From: Biomphalaria glabrata
Taxonomy: Eukaryota > Mollusca > Gastropoda > Planorbidae
Length of the DNA: 64,000 nucleotides
Assembly (NCBI RefSeq): GCF_947242115.1
Contig: NC_074718.1
Location: 45,734,699-45,798,698, forward strand
Reading direction: 5' to 3'
The notes beneath the pieces were generated by a model. It was not told where the DNA came from, did not search any database, and worked only from the letters and a program-made list of their open reading frames with translations. Made by a program: the position numbers and the translations under genes. Positions 49,301 through 59,006 of the stretch are shown one piece after another. Numbering within the stretch: position 1 is the first letter of the stretch; the number at the start of each line of letters is the position of its first letter.

Positions 49301-49921
49301 ATCTAGTTATGCATGTTAACCAATGACTTAAATTCTGCCAAGTCATTGGTTTTCCTGACTGGCTCAGGCAACCCATTCCATGCTCTAATAGCATTTGTAA
49401 TAATAAAAAATACCAATATTGATTGTTCTTTTTAACTAATAGAAAATGGTAGATGTCAAGTAAAGGATAGTAAAAAAAACTTTTAAAAAATATGAATTCC
49501 TAACACTAGTTTCATTTTAAAGATATTTGATTACCTTTTTTTTTATCTGACTAGATTTTAGAATCTATAAAAGCTGTGACAAAGGAAATTTTTTTTTTTT
49601 ATTTTTAATATGTATTTTTAATATGTTAGGCTAATACAAAAATATAAGAGATAAAAAGATTTATATTGTTCCTTTTGGTTTTGGTAATAAATTTATCTTA
49701 CCATTTATTTGAACATCAATAAATCCTGGAGCTATTATCAAATTTTTACAATCAATCTTTTGGTCTGCACTGACTTTCTCAACATAAAACAGTATCTCTG
49801 GGTTCATAATTACTCCACTTCTCACCCACAAGTCTTCACGAATGATTTTTCCATTTCTTAAAATACGACAGTTGGTGTACTGGTACAGATATCCAGCTCC
49901 AGTTCTAGATGAAGGAGCCAT
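34312..49921 (-). CDS. AMDHD2: N-acetylglucosamine-6-phosphate deacetylase
   Basis: Hydrolyses GlcNAc-6-P to glucosamine-6-P and acetate, in amino-sugar recycling. Nine coding exons in transcript order: 49921-49702, 47019-46883, 45128-45074, 43933-43724, 39799-39711, 38459-38315, 37381-37252, 35825-35779, 34514-34312. They sum to 1236 bp, 411 aa plus TGA; all junctions keep phase and the GT-AG rule. The length is close to human (409). The protein follows human AMDHD2 throughout: [60 protein letters not shown]. Metal and catalytic residues by comparison with bacterial NagA: Glu142 (HLEGPFIS), His209 (LGHS), His230 (THLFNAM), Asp292 (VTDAI). The 47-bp exon 8 ([15 protein letters not shown]) is easily missed. 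A TTTTCAG acceptor lies five bases before the ATG, so a non-coding first exon is likely. A minisatellite abuts exon 6. Confidence 0.97.
34972..35100 (-). mobile_element. LINE-A tail in AMDHD2 intron 8
   Basis: The minus strand reads CATGCATGACTAGATTAACA, then TTATCTTCTCTTTTGAAAAA and TAAGATAAGA. Diverged older form. Confidence 0.7.
36530..37020 (+). mobile_element. Old LINE RT fragment (family E) in AMDHD2 intron 7
   Basis: Frames in pieces read [36 protein letters not shown] and INLGKTEVI. These correspond to the usual LLYADD…L…F…AA..FGLTIN..KTE region of a LINE reverse transcriptase, with the catalytic DD lost. Downstream ATGGGCATACACTGGCAGGG matches 56105-56400 (minus). Antisense to AMDHD2 and clearly dead. 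Confidence 0.7.
38455..38872. repeat. Minisatellite abutting AMDHD2 exon 6, carries copies of its splice acceptor
   Basis: Units of about 19 bp (GATGATGAAACTGTAAAGA) and composite 27 bp (adding GGAAGGAT). On the gene's strand each unit reads TCTTTACAGTT(T/C)CATCATC, which is the exact sequence across the exon 6 acceptor (CTTTACAG at 38467-38460, exon begins TTCCATCAT at 38459). About eleven exact CTTTACAG copies are present. The minus-strand frame of exon 6 stays open through most of the array ([10 protein letters not shown]). Confidence 0.93.
39125..39272 (-). repeat. SINE S1-related copy in AMDHD2 intron 5
   Basis: The minus strand reads GCCTGGTTGTGTGGTATCTG (A-box type), GGTTCCGGGTTCAAACTC (B-box type), then TTCTGAAAGAACTTCAAAAA and CATGTCAAAC. 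The same subfamily is at 43527-43665 and 47105-47235. Confidence 0.75.
40123..40512 (+). mobile_element. LINE 3' fragment with zinc-knuckle region, (GAT)n tail, AMDHD2 intron 4
   Basis: Matches 58540-59006: KACGVWERM…, then [20 protein letters not shown]-like coding, then [20 protein letters not shown], the Cys-Cys-His-Cys knuckle found at the end of I/R1-type LINE ORF2. It ends in AATGGAGTTTGATGATGATG. Frames are broken by small indels. Confidence 0.75.
40668..42821 (+). mobile_element. LINE-C, RTE-like, 2.15 kb, in AMDHD2 intron 4
   Basis: A 570-codon frame (40755-42467) encodes the linker after the endonuclease and almost the whole reverse transcriptase: [89 protein letters not shown], catalytic [22 protein letters not shown]. 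Frameshifts near 42435 (A-run) and 42525 separate the C-terminal block [20 protein letters not shown] … [13 protein letters not shown] … [15 protein letters not shown] (to 42810). The tail is (ATG)n. A 9-bp repeat ATATTAATG flanks it (40659-40667 and 42822-42830). Antisense to AMDHD2. Confidence 0.9.
43527..43665 (-). repeat. SINE S1-related copy in AMDHD2 intron 4
   Basis: The minus strand reads GCCTGGTTGTATGGTATCTG, GGTCCTGGGTTCGAACCACC (B-box type), then TTCAGTTCTGAAAGAACATC and CATGTCAATG. It ends about 60 bases from exon 4. Confidence 0.8.
44176..44425. repeat. 62-bp minisatellite with alternating unit types, AMDHD2 intron 3
   Basis: Four units of GATGCTTG(T/A)GATAG(G/A)GAGAC … AAGGTTGAAGGCTGAGCATA. 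Type 1 (TGTGATAGGG) and type 2 (TGAGATAGAG) alternate 1-2-1-2, showing duplication of a 124-bp dimer. The downstream 44426-44680 segment is unclassified. Confidence 0.92.
45751..45920. repeat. 74-bp tandem repeat, 2.3 copies, AMDHD2 intron 2
   Basis: TGCTTTAACTTCATCTTGTC, AACTAGTTGGGTCATTCAGC and ATGTACACTTTACTTTGGCT repeat at 45751, 45825 and (partial) 45899 with almost no differences. Very recent duplication. Confidence 0.92.
46310..46750. other. Unclassified GC-shifted block in AMDHD2 intron 2
   Basis: A more balanced base composition than its surroundings, starting near TTGTTGTAGGCGTGATGACG. The minus strand carries a GTGAATAAAATTC polyA-like word. It could be an interspersed element, but no ends or relatives were found in the window. 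Confidence 0.3.
47105..47235 (-). repeat. SINE S1-related copy in AMDHD2 intron 1
   Basis: The minus strand reads GGTCCTGGGTTTGAACACTG (B-box type), then CAATTTTGAAGGAACATCCA and AAACATGTAAAAC. The head is truncated. Confidence 0.75.
48186..48881 (+). mobile_element. LINE-D (I-type), RNase H plus C-terminal region, in AMDHD2 intron 1
   Basis: It starts in the RNase H domain ([26 protein letters not shown]), has a frameshift at the A-run 48271-48279, then runs 191 codons: [20 protein letters not shown] (the RNase H C-terminal motif), [13 protein letters not shown], and the knuckle [17 protein letters not shown]. The tail is GAACACTTCAACATAACAAT then (GAA)n. A 9-bp repeat ATAAATAAG flanks it (48177-48185 and 48882-48890). 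The RNase H domain after RT is typical of I-clade LINEs such as Biomphalaria nimbus; whether it is that family needs a search. Confidence 0.87.
49237..49397 (-). mobile_element. LINE-A 3' fragment in AMDHD2 intron 1
   Basis: The minus strand reads GAATGGGTTGCCTGAGCCAG … ACTTGGCAGAATTTAAGTCA, TAACATGCATAACTAGATGC, and a terminal TAAGATAAGA repeat. Confidence 0.82.
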
Positions 49922-49930
49922 CAATGCTGA
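49922..49930 (-). promoter_or_regulatory. Likely AMDHD2 5'-UTR splice acceptor
   Basis: On the gene's strand TTTTTATTTTCAG precedes CATTGATGG, so the first coding exon probably begins at 49926 with a 5-base leader. A non-coding first exon is expected upstream (above 49930) but is not identified. Confidence 0.5.
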
Positions 49931-50067
49931 AAATAAAAATCAAGAAACAAAATTGTGGTAGTTAGTAGTTCCTATTTTGTCAAGTTGAAAAAATATGTAA
50001 AGCCCATTACCTATATCATAACTATAAAGCTTAGATCAAACTTTTAAAATTAATTTCATATTATATA

Positions 50068-50760
50068 ATGCTTGTCTTCATCTGTTTCTATGGCCAATGG
50101 TTATCAAGGGTGTCATGTGACCAGCAAAACAACCAATGCATTTACTTTCCCCAACTAATGTCAGGTACCTAAAAATCCCAAATTTCAAGTCCTAGTCTTC
50201 ACTGAGATTCAAACCTTGTTGATGTCTAAGGGCTGAGCCGAAGGCTCTTCGAGCCCTAAGTTTGAAAAAAAACCTGCTTGGACGCCAAACAGTAAAAAAA
50301 AAAAACCTGTGAACACACAGTTCTGTTTGGGAGAGACCCTAGACAATGCCTTTGTAAAGCATTGCTGTTGACTGATGCATTTGGCCCTCAACACGTGGGC
50401 TAGACACGGCCGAAGGCCGAGAATGCACCGGGATCTTCTGCCATTTTCCTAAAATGTACCAAGCTAACTGTGCGGGACCCGCCATTTATGTAATGGTCCC
50501 TTTGAGGAACAGCGCATGGATGTGTGACAGTTTTGTGGGGACATTTTTACAACCCCGCCCGTGCAAGGGGTTGACTCTCGTCTACCCATGGGCATCCCCA
50601 CAGTGGTCTTGTGTTGCTACCCATTTAGCCTAACCACTTCCTCTAATGGTCGTTTCCACGCGAGCGCCACGATGAGGCAGAGTAGCGTGCTCGCGGAGAT
50701 TCAAACCTGAAAATCCTCCTGTTCAGAAGCCAAGTCCTTTACCACTCAGCCACCACACTC
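50068..50760 (-). repeat. SINE S2 interrupted by a 479-bp insertion
   Basis: Positions 50068-50216 carry the S2 body (minus strand: TCAGTGAAGACTAGGACTTG, CATTGGTTGTTTTGCTGGTC), and 50696-50760 carry the tRNA-like head (GTGGCTGAGTGGTAAAGGAC, GGTTTGAATCTC). The two parts overlap by the 13-bp duplicated target described for the insertion. Confidence 0.82.
50217..50695. mobile_element. Unrecognised 479-bp GC-richer insertion, 13-bp target duplication
   Basis: It separates the two halves of an S2 SINE. The 13-bp repeat GAGATTCAAACCT at 50204-50216 and 50696-50708 is perfect. The insert contains inverted words such as GCCGAAGGCTCTTCG and CACGGCCGAAGGCCGAGAAT, and A-runs, but no coding region. A 13-bp duplication suggests LINE-type integration, so a SINE or a LINE end is likely. 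Part (CCTTTGAGGAACAGCGCATG …) resembles 44460-44515. Confidence 0.75.
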
Positions 50761-51035
50761 CCAATAAAATTTGATCTTAGTTAAAATAAAAGTAGAAAGT
50801 ACATCCTCTTAGAATGAAACCTCAAATTAAAAAAAACAACTTTAAGAGCTTAAAGAGCAGTGAGGTTTTATCACAAGTGAGTAATCACATTCAACAAGAG
50901 TAAAACCAAAGATACAATCACTACATTTAAAAAAAACAACTTGATAATGAAATACAAAAAAAACAAAACAACAACAATAAACTATAACTTACACACACAA
51001 AAATGAAATAACCTAAGAAATACTCATTTTTCTTT

Positions 51036-52010
51036 CTATGTATGATGATGGTATAATAACTGTATTATTATGGGAGACTGGAATGCTAGGATATGAAAGG
51101 ATGCATTATAGCAATGGGCATTAACTACTGGATGCTTCGTAATAAGAGAAACTAATGATAGAGTAATGAGGCTCTTAGAGTTCGCCAAAAACTATAAACA
51201 AACTGTAACACCTTATTCCCACAAAAACCAACCAGAATAACTACATTCAATTATATCCTGTCTCCTTGTGGTTCAAATCTAGTATCAACAAAGCTAAAAC
51301 TACTAGGACTTTTCCTGGAGCTGACATAAGCAGTGACCATAACATGGTCTTGATGACTGTGAAATTGAAATTAAAAAAGAATTGCCAGCCTACAAAGCCT
51401 TGCATAAAATGCTGAAAAGTTCAAAGACAAACATTGTTGAAATGTTTGAAGTCACCTTGGGAAGGAAATTTGCAGTTCTCAACCTCAACATGAGGACATT
51501 CACTCAGATACTATCAAAACAATATTACGCTTGTCCGTCACTGAGGTCCCATGAAAAAAGCAAAGGAAAATTTAGCCATGGTTCACAAATGATATCCTTG
51601 ATTTATGTGAGCAAGAAGAGAACTAAAAAAAAAAAGTTAATCCGTTACTGGCAGATGAATACAGTTTAACCAACAAAGAAATATACATGAAAATGAAGTC
51701 GGCAAAAGAAAAATGGATCACTGAACAGTGCACTAAAATCAATACTACATAGCTTGAAAGTTGGTAATAGCAAAAAATGCATAAATAAAACATAAAAAAG
51801 CTTTAACCGTTACTAGACAAGCTAGAACAACAGTGAATGGAAACAAATGAGGGAACTCTTTTGACAGAAGATGCAGATGTGCTTAGAAGATGGACAGAAT
51901 ATTGCAAAGATCTGTATAACTTTGAAATTAATCACAACTACAGTCTAATCAACAAAAAAAAACCCTTGGGACAACAGAGATCTTGGCAAGGCTCCAAGAG
52001 TTCCCCAGTA
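51036..52010 (+). mobile_element. RTE-like LINE, decayed endonuclease and linker region
   Basis: Pieces read IIMGDWNARI (the GDWN/GDFN motif of APE-type endonucleases), LLEFAKNYKQTV, then SSDHNMVLMTVKLKLKKN (the SDH motif near the domain end). Further on are EGTLLTEDADVLRRWTEYCK and DLYNFEIN, the linker before RT. Many stops are present. No RT follows. Confidence 0.72.
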
Positions 52011-52084
52011 TTGGGTAAGTTAAGTTTTAAGCTACTTTCATCTTTATTTTGATGCTCCAAATCGATTTGTCGCTCTAGTCATGT

Positions 52085-52470
52085 TGAGTGGTGATCACAA
52101 GACTAAGACTAAGACTAAGACTGCTTTATTGATCCTTACGGAAATTTGTTGTGATTACAAGGACTCGTTTCTCATATAAAGACAACACAACAGAAAAATA
52201 CACATAAATACAACAGACAACATAAAGAGTTCATTCAGCGACTACACACAGGTATCTTGGTGCATTTCATGTTCCCTGATCAATGAGTGGCGGTGATAGA
52301 GTCTGACCGAGTGAGGTACGAACGAGTTTTTGTACCGCTCCGTTCTTGTTTTGATTGACAGCAGTCACCCACTTCGCGACGACCTGGCGTAGTTCTGATG
52401 GAGCGGGTGGCCGTTGTCTTCCAAGATTTTTTCGATTTTCCTTAGGCACGTTTGTTCAAAACGTTCCTTT
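52085..52470 (-). mobile_element. LINE 3' end, CR1/L2-like, with (AGTCTT)n tail
   Basis: The minus strand encodes NGHPLHQNYA … RTERYKNSFVPHSVRLYHR, like the RTxR…SFVPxAI block at the C-terminus of CR1/L2/Jockey-type ORF2. It is followed by ACAACAAATTTCCGTAAGGA, TCAATAAAGCAGTC and a short AGTCTT repeat. Two frames are needed. Confidence 0.6.
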
Positions 52471-52879
52471 AAATGTGATAATGTTGTGAGTGGATGTTAT
52501 ATTAGTCTTGCTTATGGACTTTGGCTTTGGACTCTGTGGTTGTCAAGCTTGATCTTGAGCGTCGATTATTGGTTTTGTATGGCACATACTTAGACGTGAT
52601 GTATGCGTCATATTTGGTTGTGGGTAGTGTGAGCCTGTATTGTAACACTGTGACTTGGTGTGTGCCTTAGGTTAATTCAGTACTGTATTTGTACATAATT
52701 CATGTGTACTGAAATAGTATTTAATATGTAACATTGACTATATCTAATTGTATGAACTATCATTCATATTTTATCATTAAACCTTTGCTACATTATCGCT
52801 TCTTATTGAATACTATACGTTGTCCTCTTGGCCTTACTTGTTCATTTGTTTTACTTACATAATAAACTAACTTCATAGA

Positions 52880-52933
52880 CTGTCAGGGGTGCCCAAACAG
52901 ACGAGCCAAGGAAGCAAAATACAACCCTGACAG
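52880..52933. other. Perfect 9-bp inverted repeat pair, 54 bp
   Basis: CTGTCAGGG at 52880 and CCCTGACAG at 52925 enclose 36 bases. It could form a hairpin or be the ends of a very short element. No flanking repeat was found. Confidence 0.55.
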
Positions 52934-53099
52934 TTGACGTTTGGTTAACATCTTTTCCAGCTAGAAATGATTATGGTGCAATTCAGTTAGGTTGCCTTTA
53001 TTCCAGAGTTAATTTTTTTCTTTCATGTTTTTCATTTGTTAGTGCTTTTATTTCAACTATTTTATTTAAAATTATGGTCAGATAGTCCTAGGATTTATA

Positions 53100-53235
53100 A
53101 GGTCTTTTTCAACCACTAGCAGAGTTAAAGTCTCTATTATAATTGACATCCATGACTAGATTAACACATCGATAGACGTTGGAGGTAATTATCTTCTTTT
53201 TTGAAGTAACATCTGTAATTTATAAGATGAGATAG
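53100..53235 (+). mobile_element. LINE-A tail
   Basis: CATGACTAGATTAACACATC, GGAGGTAATTATCTTCTTTT, TTGAAGTAACATCTGTAATT, then TAAGATGAGATAG. The CATGACTAGATTAACACAT segment matches the 30-bp minisatellite unit at 9830. Confidence 0.78.
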
Positions 53236-53507
53236 AGAAGTTCTGTTAGTTAAGAAAAAGTCTAAAGTAATTTAGGTGAAACTTTGTCAATGATATGGAA
53301 GAAACATGATCATACACAAAATATGAAATATCCTAATGTTTGAGGAATTCACTAACAAGGGAAGAAACTTTGTAGTATATACATAATGTTAGTTATTTCC
53401 ATTTGCAAGACTGCAATTTGAACTTTAAAATTTTAAGTCACAGTTTGCTGACATTACAAATTCATTGGATTACACTGTGTATGAATAATTTATTATCGTT
53501 AGAGTTT

Positions 53508-53938
53508 ATTAAAAGAAATTAGAATATGCATCCTCTGTTTGGGACCCCTCAACTCAGAAACTAAAAAACTGGAACAGACACAAAATAGATCTGAAATTCA
53601 TAACAAACGAATATTCACTTTTGACTAGAGTAGCAGCTTTAGTAAAATCCCTAAATTTAGAAAGCCTTCAGGACAGAAAACTTAAAATTAAAGTAGCAAT
53701 TATACATAAAACACTGAACCATAATCTTCAAAAACAAAACCTAATAAAATATTCAGAAGGACACAAAAATTAAGGCACATTCCTTAAATTGTTCCATATG
53801 CTAGGACAAATTTGTACAAATTCTCCTTCTTCCTTAGTGCCATTAGACATTAGAGCATTGAATGGGTTGCCTGAGTCAGCCAGGAAAACTAATGACTTTG
53901 CAGAATTTAAGTAATTGGTTATCATATATCTGTTATCA
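53508..53938 (+). mobile_element. LINE-A C-terminal fragment, decayed
   Basis: Aligns with 5371-5775: EYASSVWDPST, NRSEIHNKRIFT-type coding with a deletion, SLNLESLQDRKLKIKVAI, IHKTLNHNL, then the WNGLPESARKTN region. It has a stop codon, frameshifts and a duplicated CATTAGA. The tail is missing. Confidence 0.83.
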
Positions 53939-54580
53939 TTATTATGGCATACTGTAGTGTAGCCTATGTGATATAGAATAATATATCTAATCTAGATCTA
54001 TCTAATAATAATCTATATTTTTTTTAATAATAAAAATATTCTAGAAAAATAATCTAAACCTAACTAAGAATCAAAGTATCTATAAATTCTATAACATGTT
54101 AATTAACATTAATTAATCCAGTCTAGATCTAGATTTAGTATTTACTTTTAGACTTATAATTTAATAGATAGTTATAAGCTTAATTAAACTTAATAATAAT
54201 TATTATTTATTAATAATAATTAATAATAATTAATCTAGATTATCATTTTATGTCACTATGATGACTATCTAATAATCTATCTTATCTATTATTAGTATAT
54301 ATTAGATTATTATATCTTGTCTTATCTAGATCTACATCTAGATCTAAGTATTATTTTTATTTTTATTTTAGATTTTAATTATTAGATCTATATCCAACTT
54401 TAAATAGTAATACTACTAGTATTTAATTAGTAATAAATAATACTTGGCCTACTTCATACTAGGTTCATAATATTAAAGATAGTCCACCATCATCATATTC
54501 ATAGTACTCTATCACACTAGATTAGACTCTATATCTAGATCTAATCTATAAAGTCTAGTACAAAAGAAAATAAATAAGAT
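53939..54580. repeat. AT-rich TAGATC low-complexity spacer
   Basis: Same word set as 18660-19331 (TCTAGATCTA, TAATAATTA, CTAGATCTAC). No coding signal. Confidence 0.65.
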
Positions 54581-54739
54581 GGAATACCAAATCATGCACA
54601 AGAACTCAGAAGAAGAAGACTTTACTTTATTACTCTTGACAAGATCTTGTGACTTTTTTTTTGCTGACAGTCACCAGGGTGACCAGTGTTACCCTTTTAA
54701 GCCTTTTTATTTGAATATTACCTATATGAGCTTTGTAAT

Positions 54740-54780
54740 ATAGAAGTAACGTCTGTATCATATAAGCTAAGATCTAGCTA
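54740..54780 (+). mobile_element. LINE-A terminal remnant
   Basis: GAAGTAACGTCTGTATCATA followed by TAAGCTAAGATC, the last 35 or so bases of a LINE-A tail. Confidence 0.55.
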
Positions 54781-55129
54781 GAATCTAGATCTCATACAAG
54801 AACTACAATACATTTTAAATAGATTTTAAGAAGATTACTAGAATCTAAAGGCAGAAATCTAAATAAATAAATTAACACAATAAAAAGTCACATGACTTTT
54901 AAAAATAGCACTAAAGGCGTACGATGTAAACCTCTCTATCTTGGAAAACCATAAAACGGCCTTGCACTATTCATGACCTATTTCGATTAAATAGGTCACA
55001 AAGGTTACGCTTTAGTCCTTATCTGAAAGTCCAATCTAGGGTATCATTGTGGGAATCACTACAAAATTTTCACAGAGAAATCATATGGTTCACCAGTATA
55101 AAACCAACAATCTAGTTATATGTATATAT

Positions 55130-55640
55130 ATTGCTCCTTTTTGTCTCAGAAGGCAATGGATGCGCCCAGATGAGTCACTGGCTTTGGTTTCGTCTTGAGA
55201 CGGGGCAGAAGGGTTTGGTGTGGCTAATCAAGTCAACTAGAGCGGCAGACTTTGCTACAATTCGTGCATGTGTATGTATCTGATTCAGGGCTAGCTGACA
55301 GGACAGCTTTTTTCCCCTCTTGATTAAGGCCGCTTCGTTTCTTTTGCCCTCAGCGAGGATCGTCCCAGCACGCACATTGTCTCCATGCATACCACATACC
55401 TTCGTCCCTCTCCGGTGCGCATTTGTGGGCCTTAGATAAAGGGGTCATGGGTAGCCCATGCGTCATGATCCCTCTCTCGACCTTGCTGATGAGATTCAAA
55501 GGAACGCCTCAAATTACATTTGGAACCAGCTCAGTTGCAGAAGATGCCGGAGGGAATGTCATAGTTTTTGCTATTCCCAACGCCTAAGGGGCTTCACTCC
55601 TGATTTTTCCTCGAGGTTGTCTCCTGAAGCCTCAGTACAA
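55130..55640 (-). mobile_element. LINE ORF2 C-terminus with zinc-finger-like end, decayed
   Basis: The minus strand holds LAEGKRNEAALIKRGKK and, after frame changes, DTYTCTNCSKVCRSS … LISHTKPFC. This is the C2H2-like finger that ends some animal LINE ORF2 proteins. The 55450-55640 part is GC-richer than its flanks and unplaced. Assignment rests on recalled motif style. Confidence 0.5.
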
Positions 55641-55689
55641 TAATCTAGACACTACAATAAAACGATGCAAACCTCCTGGACTAATTATT

Positions 55690-55868
55690 GTATGCTTGCG
55701 AATTTTAAAGGCACATTTCTTATTTCATTTACTAGGACAAACTCGGACATGTACAATTGTTTTCTAGTAGGGGGCTACCATTAGAGCATGAAATAGGAGT
55801 GCACGAATCAGTCAGGAAAACCATTAATAAAGTTTAAGCCACTGATCATCATGTATGACTAGATTGAT
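55690..55868 (+). mobile_element. LINE-A fragment, strongly decayed
   Basis: AAAGGCACATTTCTTATTTC, ACTAGGACAAACTCGGAC, GGAAAACCATTAATAAAGTT and CATGTATGACTAGATTGATG follow LINE-A order with many changes. Confidence 0.6.
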
Positions 55869-55874
55869 GCATCA

Positions 55875-56105
55875 CAATGCATACTCCTTGTTCCATTTGC
55901 TAGGGCAAATTTGTACAATAATGCTCTTTCTTCCTTAATGCTATTAGAGCATGGAATGGGTTGCCCGAGTCAGCCAGGAAAACCAGTGACTTGGCAGAAT
56001 TTAAGTCATTGATTAACATGCATGTATTTCATAAGATAAGAAGTATAATGCTTATAATTATCTTCTCTTTTGAAGTAACGTATATCTGTAACGTATAAGA
56101 AGAAG
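55875..56105 (+). mobile_element. LINE-A 3' fragment
   Basis: TCCTTGTTCCATTTGCTAGG, ATTAGAGCATGGAATGGGTT, AAACCAGTGACTTGGCAGAA, then the tail TTATCTTCTCTTTTGAAGTA. It is less diverged than the neighbouring copy at 55690. Confidence 0.8.
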
Positions 56106-56400
56106 AACTGTCTCAGAGGCTATCTGCGGCTAGCTACTTTCCTCTATGCCAGTGAGGGCGAAATGGCGCCTGAGTTGAGTTCTTGTAGCGCTTACGGGGG
56201 CTACCTCTGTTACGCCGTCCTCTTCTAATCTCGCCAAAGAAGATCTTTTGCATTTGGCACGCAGTCGTCTCCCATGCGGGATAAGTGTCAGAGCCAGCGC
56301 AGCTGTCAAATGGTAGTTAGTTCTACTAAACTGTCCACACCGGCTTCCAGCAGAACATAGTTATTTGTAATGTAATCTTGCCAGCGTATGCCCATAATAA
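56106..56400 (-). mobile_element. Old LINE fragment (family E)
   Basis: The minus strand starts ATTATGGGCATACGCTGGCA, then AACTATGTTCTGCTGGAAGC, CATTTGACAGCTGCGCTGG, ending CCATTTCGCCCTCACTGGCA. Shared with 21842-22010 and 36760-36900. One frame reads VSATRTQLRRHFALTGIE. Confidence 0.65.
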
Positions 56401-56739
56401 TATAAAAAAAAAGATCAATTTCTTTAATAACTTGCAACAGACTTCCGCATTATTTTAAATTTTTAAGCATATTTTTAATACTTTTTAATTTTATATTCAA
56501 AATAACATGTGTGTATGTCAGTGTAGAATTAAATAAATACAACAGACTAACTACTTTTCGATTCTATTTTAAACTTCATGATTAGTATAGATTTAAATTT
56601 TAGATTTATTGTTCAACTTCAGAGATATAGAGTTGCTGCTGAACTGTAGGCTCTTTTGCAGATAGACTCAGATTTATAGTTGGCAAACTCTCAGACAAGG
56701 GAGATCAATCTGGATTATTTGTAATTTACATCAACAACA

Positions 56740-58500
56740 TTGATGGTAGCTTACCGGTATTATTTTATGTATAGATCTATATTTAAATAATATTGACATG
56801 ATATTAGATCTAGAATAATTTCTAGGGTATTGATGTACTTATACTTAAATACTATCACAAAGAAGATATTATAATAATTATAAGACACCGACCACAAAAA
56901 TAAACCAAATAAACAAATGTGAAATACTTTAGTTTAGTCTTTAGTTAGACTTCGACCTTTTTTATTTCAGATCTGATTAGACGATTAGTCTCTACTCTAG
57001 ACTCTAGACCACTCTAGTTAACTCAATAACTGTTACTGTAGCTAGTTACCTACTAGTCTAGTACTCAGTAGTACTACTAGTACTCTAGTTTCATTTTCAA
57101 ATAGTTTTTTTTTAGACATAATTCATAATCATAACTTAAAGTTAAAGTCATAATCATATGATAATCAATTGATAATCATTAATAAAGACCTAAATTATTA
57201 AATAAAACTTATCATGACTTATGCGTATCATCCCGTATGTGACCGTATGTTCCTTTATTAGTTTATAAATAAAATTATCAATTAAATTATTATTTAAATG
57301 GCTGAACAATCCTTGATTAGAGTTGATTAGACATAGTTCAAGTAGTTGATACACACTAACTCTAACAACACAGCTAGCTGCTCGCTGCTGTCACAGGCAC
57401 AGGTCGGCATCTGTAATCACCAGACATTGCAGCACTTTTACCCTTCTTTCTACTTTTGGTGTGTATAGATCTACTTCTGCAATCCAGACCCTAACCTTTC
57501 CTTCACTAAACTTTATGCTTGTGCTCTCCATCTGGATCTATCAGATCAAAATCCAGTACCCTACTTTCCCAATACTTGCAATCAGACCTTTATGCAAAAT
57601 GCGTATTCGTTATACAAAATCTCACAAAAATGACTGCCAGTATGCAATATTTATACGAATGTAACCCATCACGTTACGCATTTCGTTTTTTTTTCCTTTC
57701 TAGACTAGCTTCCAAGCAGTCACACTATGGGGAGTGGGAGGGATCAGAAAAGTTGGAGTGAACACATTGTGTGCCCAGATCTATATAGATAGGTTGATTG
57801 GTTCTTGCTAGCAATTAGATGCTCATTTAGTCTAGAAATGAAGAACGCAAGAGTGAGGGAGTGGCAGGTTGGTACCATTCTTTTAGCTGCTACACCAACG
57901 TGACTAAGTTCATTAGTAGAAAATAATTGTTTTGGAGCTTTAAAAAAGTCGAATGCAATAAAAGAATCCCAGATTCCCGTATTCATTTTAATTTTAAAAG
58001 TTAATATCGAAGCTCTATTGATTCAAAACACATTGCAGATCTATGATCTAGATTACTTATTAAATACAGGGATAGATATAGAGTCTAGACTACAACCCTA
58101 TAGAGTCTAGCTAGACATTACTTTACAATTCTCTACATTCTAGATCTAATCTAGTCTAGTATGATCTAGATCTAGATTATTATATCAAGGTTGAAGATAG
58201 GCCTATGAAAGTTTGGAGTAGCCCTACGTTTGTAGTGGATCCATGGGATCGGTAACACTCTCCAGTCCATATCTATATTGACTTATATAGCATCTCATAT
58301 AGATCTAATCATGACATCTAATCTATTCTAAAGCCTAGTAAAGCTTCTAAATCTAGCTAGACAATCTAGTTAGAAAATGTAGATTTAGATCTAAATAATT
58401 AAATAGTAAGTCTAGATCTAGAATTCATATAATTTAGGCTAAGATTATGATTTATACATAAATCTATCTAGATTTATTCTCTCTCTATATATATAGGCCT
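56740..58500. other. AT-rich spacer with TAGATC words, no gene
   Basis: TAGATC/CTAGAT words are dense at 56760-57090 and 58020-58500. The part between (57180-58020) has short frames of 60-80 codons with no recognisable protein. Confidence 0.5.
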
Positions 58501-58539
58501 ATAACAAAATAGTCGATGGCACAAGTGTTACACATTCTG

Positions 58540-59006
58540 GTGCCAAAATATTGCTCTAGCACGAAAAGGAGCGCTGGCCGTGCCCACTTTTTTAGCCCCA
58601 AGTACGTTTAACCAAGCTACGACATTAATCCGAGAGTGGGTTCATGACAAGTGGTTTAAATCCTGGGATGGCTCCAACAAAGCCAGTGGAGTCTGGCAGC
58701 ATTTGCGTCGCCCGGACCGCGACTATCCATGGTGGAGGCTAAAAAGGTCGGAACAATCTATCATTGCGCAGTGTAGAACGGGGCACTGCCCTGTTGGTGC
58801 TTACTTTGCCCGGTTCCGGCCAAATTTTGATGCCCGTTGCCGACACTGTGGAGAGTCGGTGGAAACAGTGACGGATCTCTTGCAAGAGTGTCCGCAGCTC
58901 AGAGAGCGGGGTGATTTGTCTGCAGAGTCACTTGACCTGTATGGGAGCTTAAAGGCACTACACCTAACAGCAGAGTTTCTCGCCAAGGCTGTACGGGAGG
59001 ACTGAT
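58540..59006 (+). mobile_element. LINE 3' fragment with zinc-knuckle region, open 141-codon frame
   Basis: The frame (58580-59005, open further 5') reads IREWVHDKWFKSWDGSNKAS, RLKRSEQSIIAQCRTGHCPV, and CRHCGESVETVTDLLQECPQ. The knuckle spacing fits the C-terminus of I/R1-type LINE ORF2, though the usual His is Asp here. Related to 40123-40512 but less broken. It is not a host gene: no N-terminal part and a repeat relative in the window. Confidence 0.75.
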
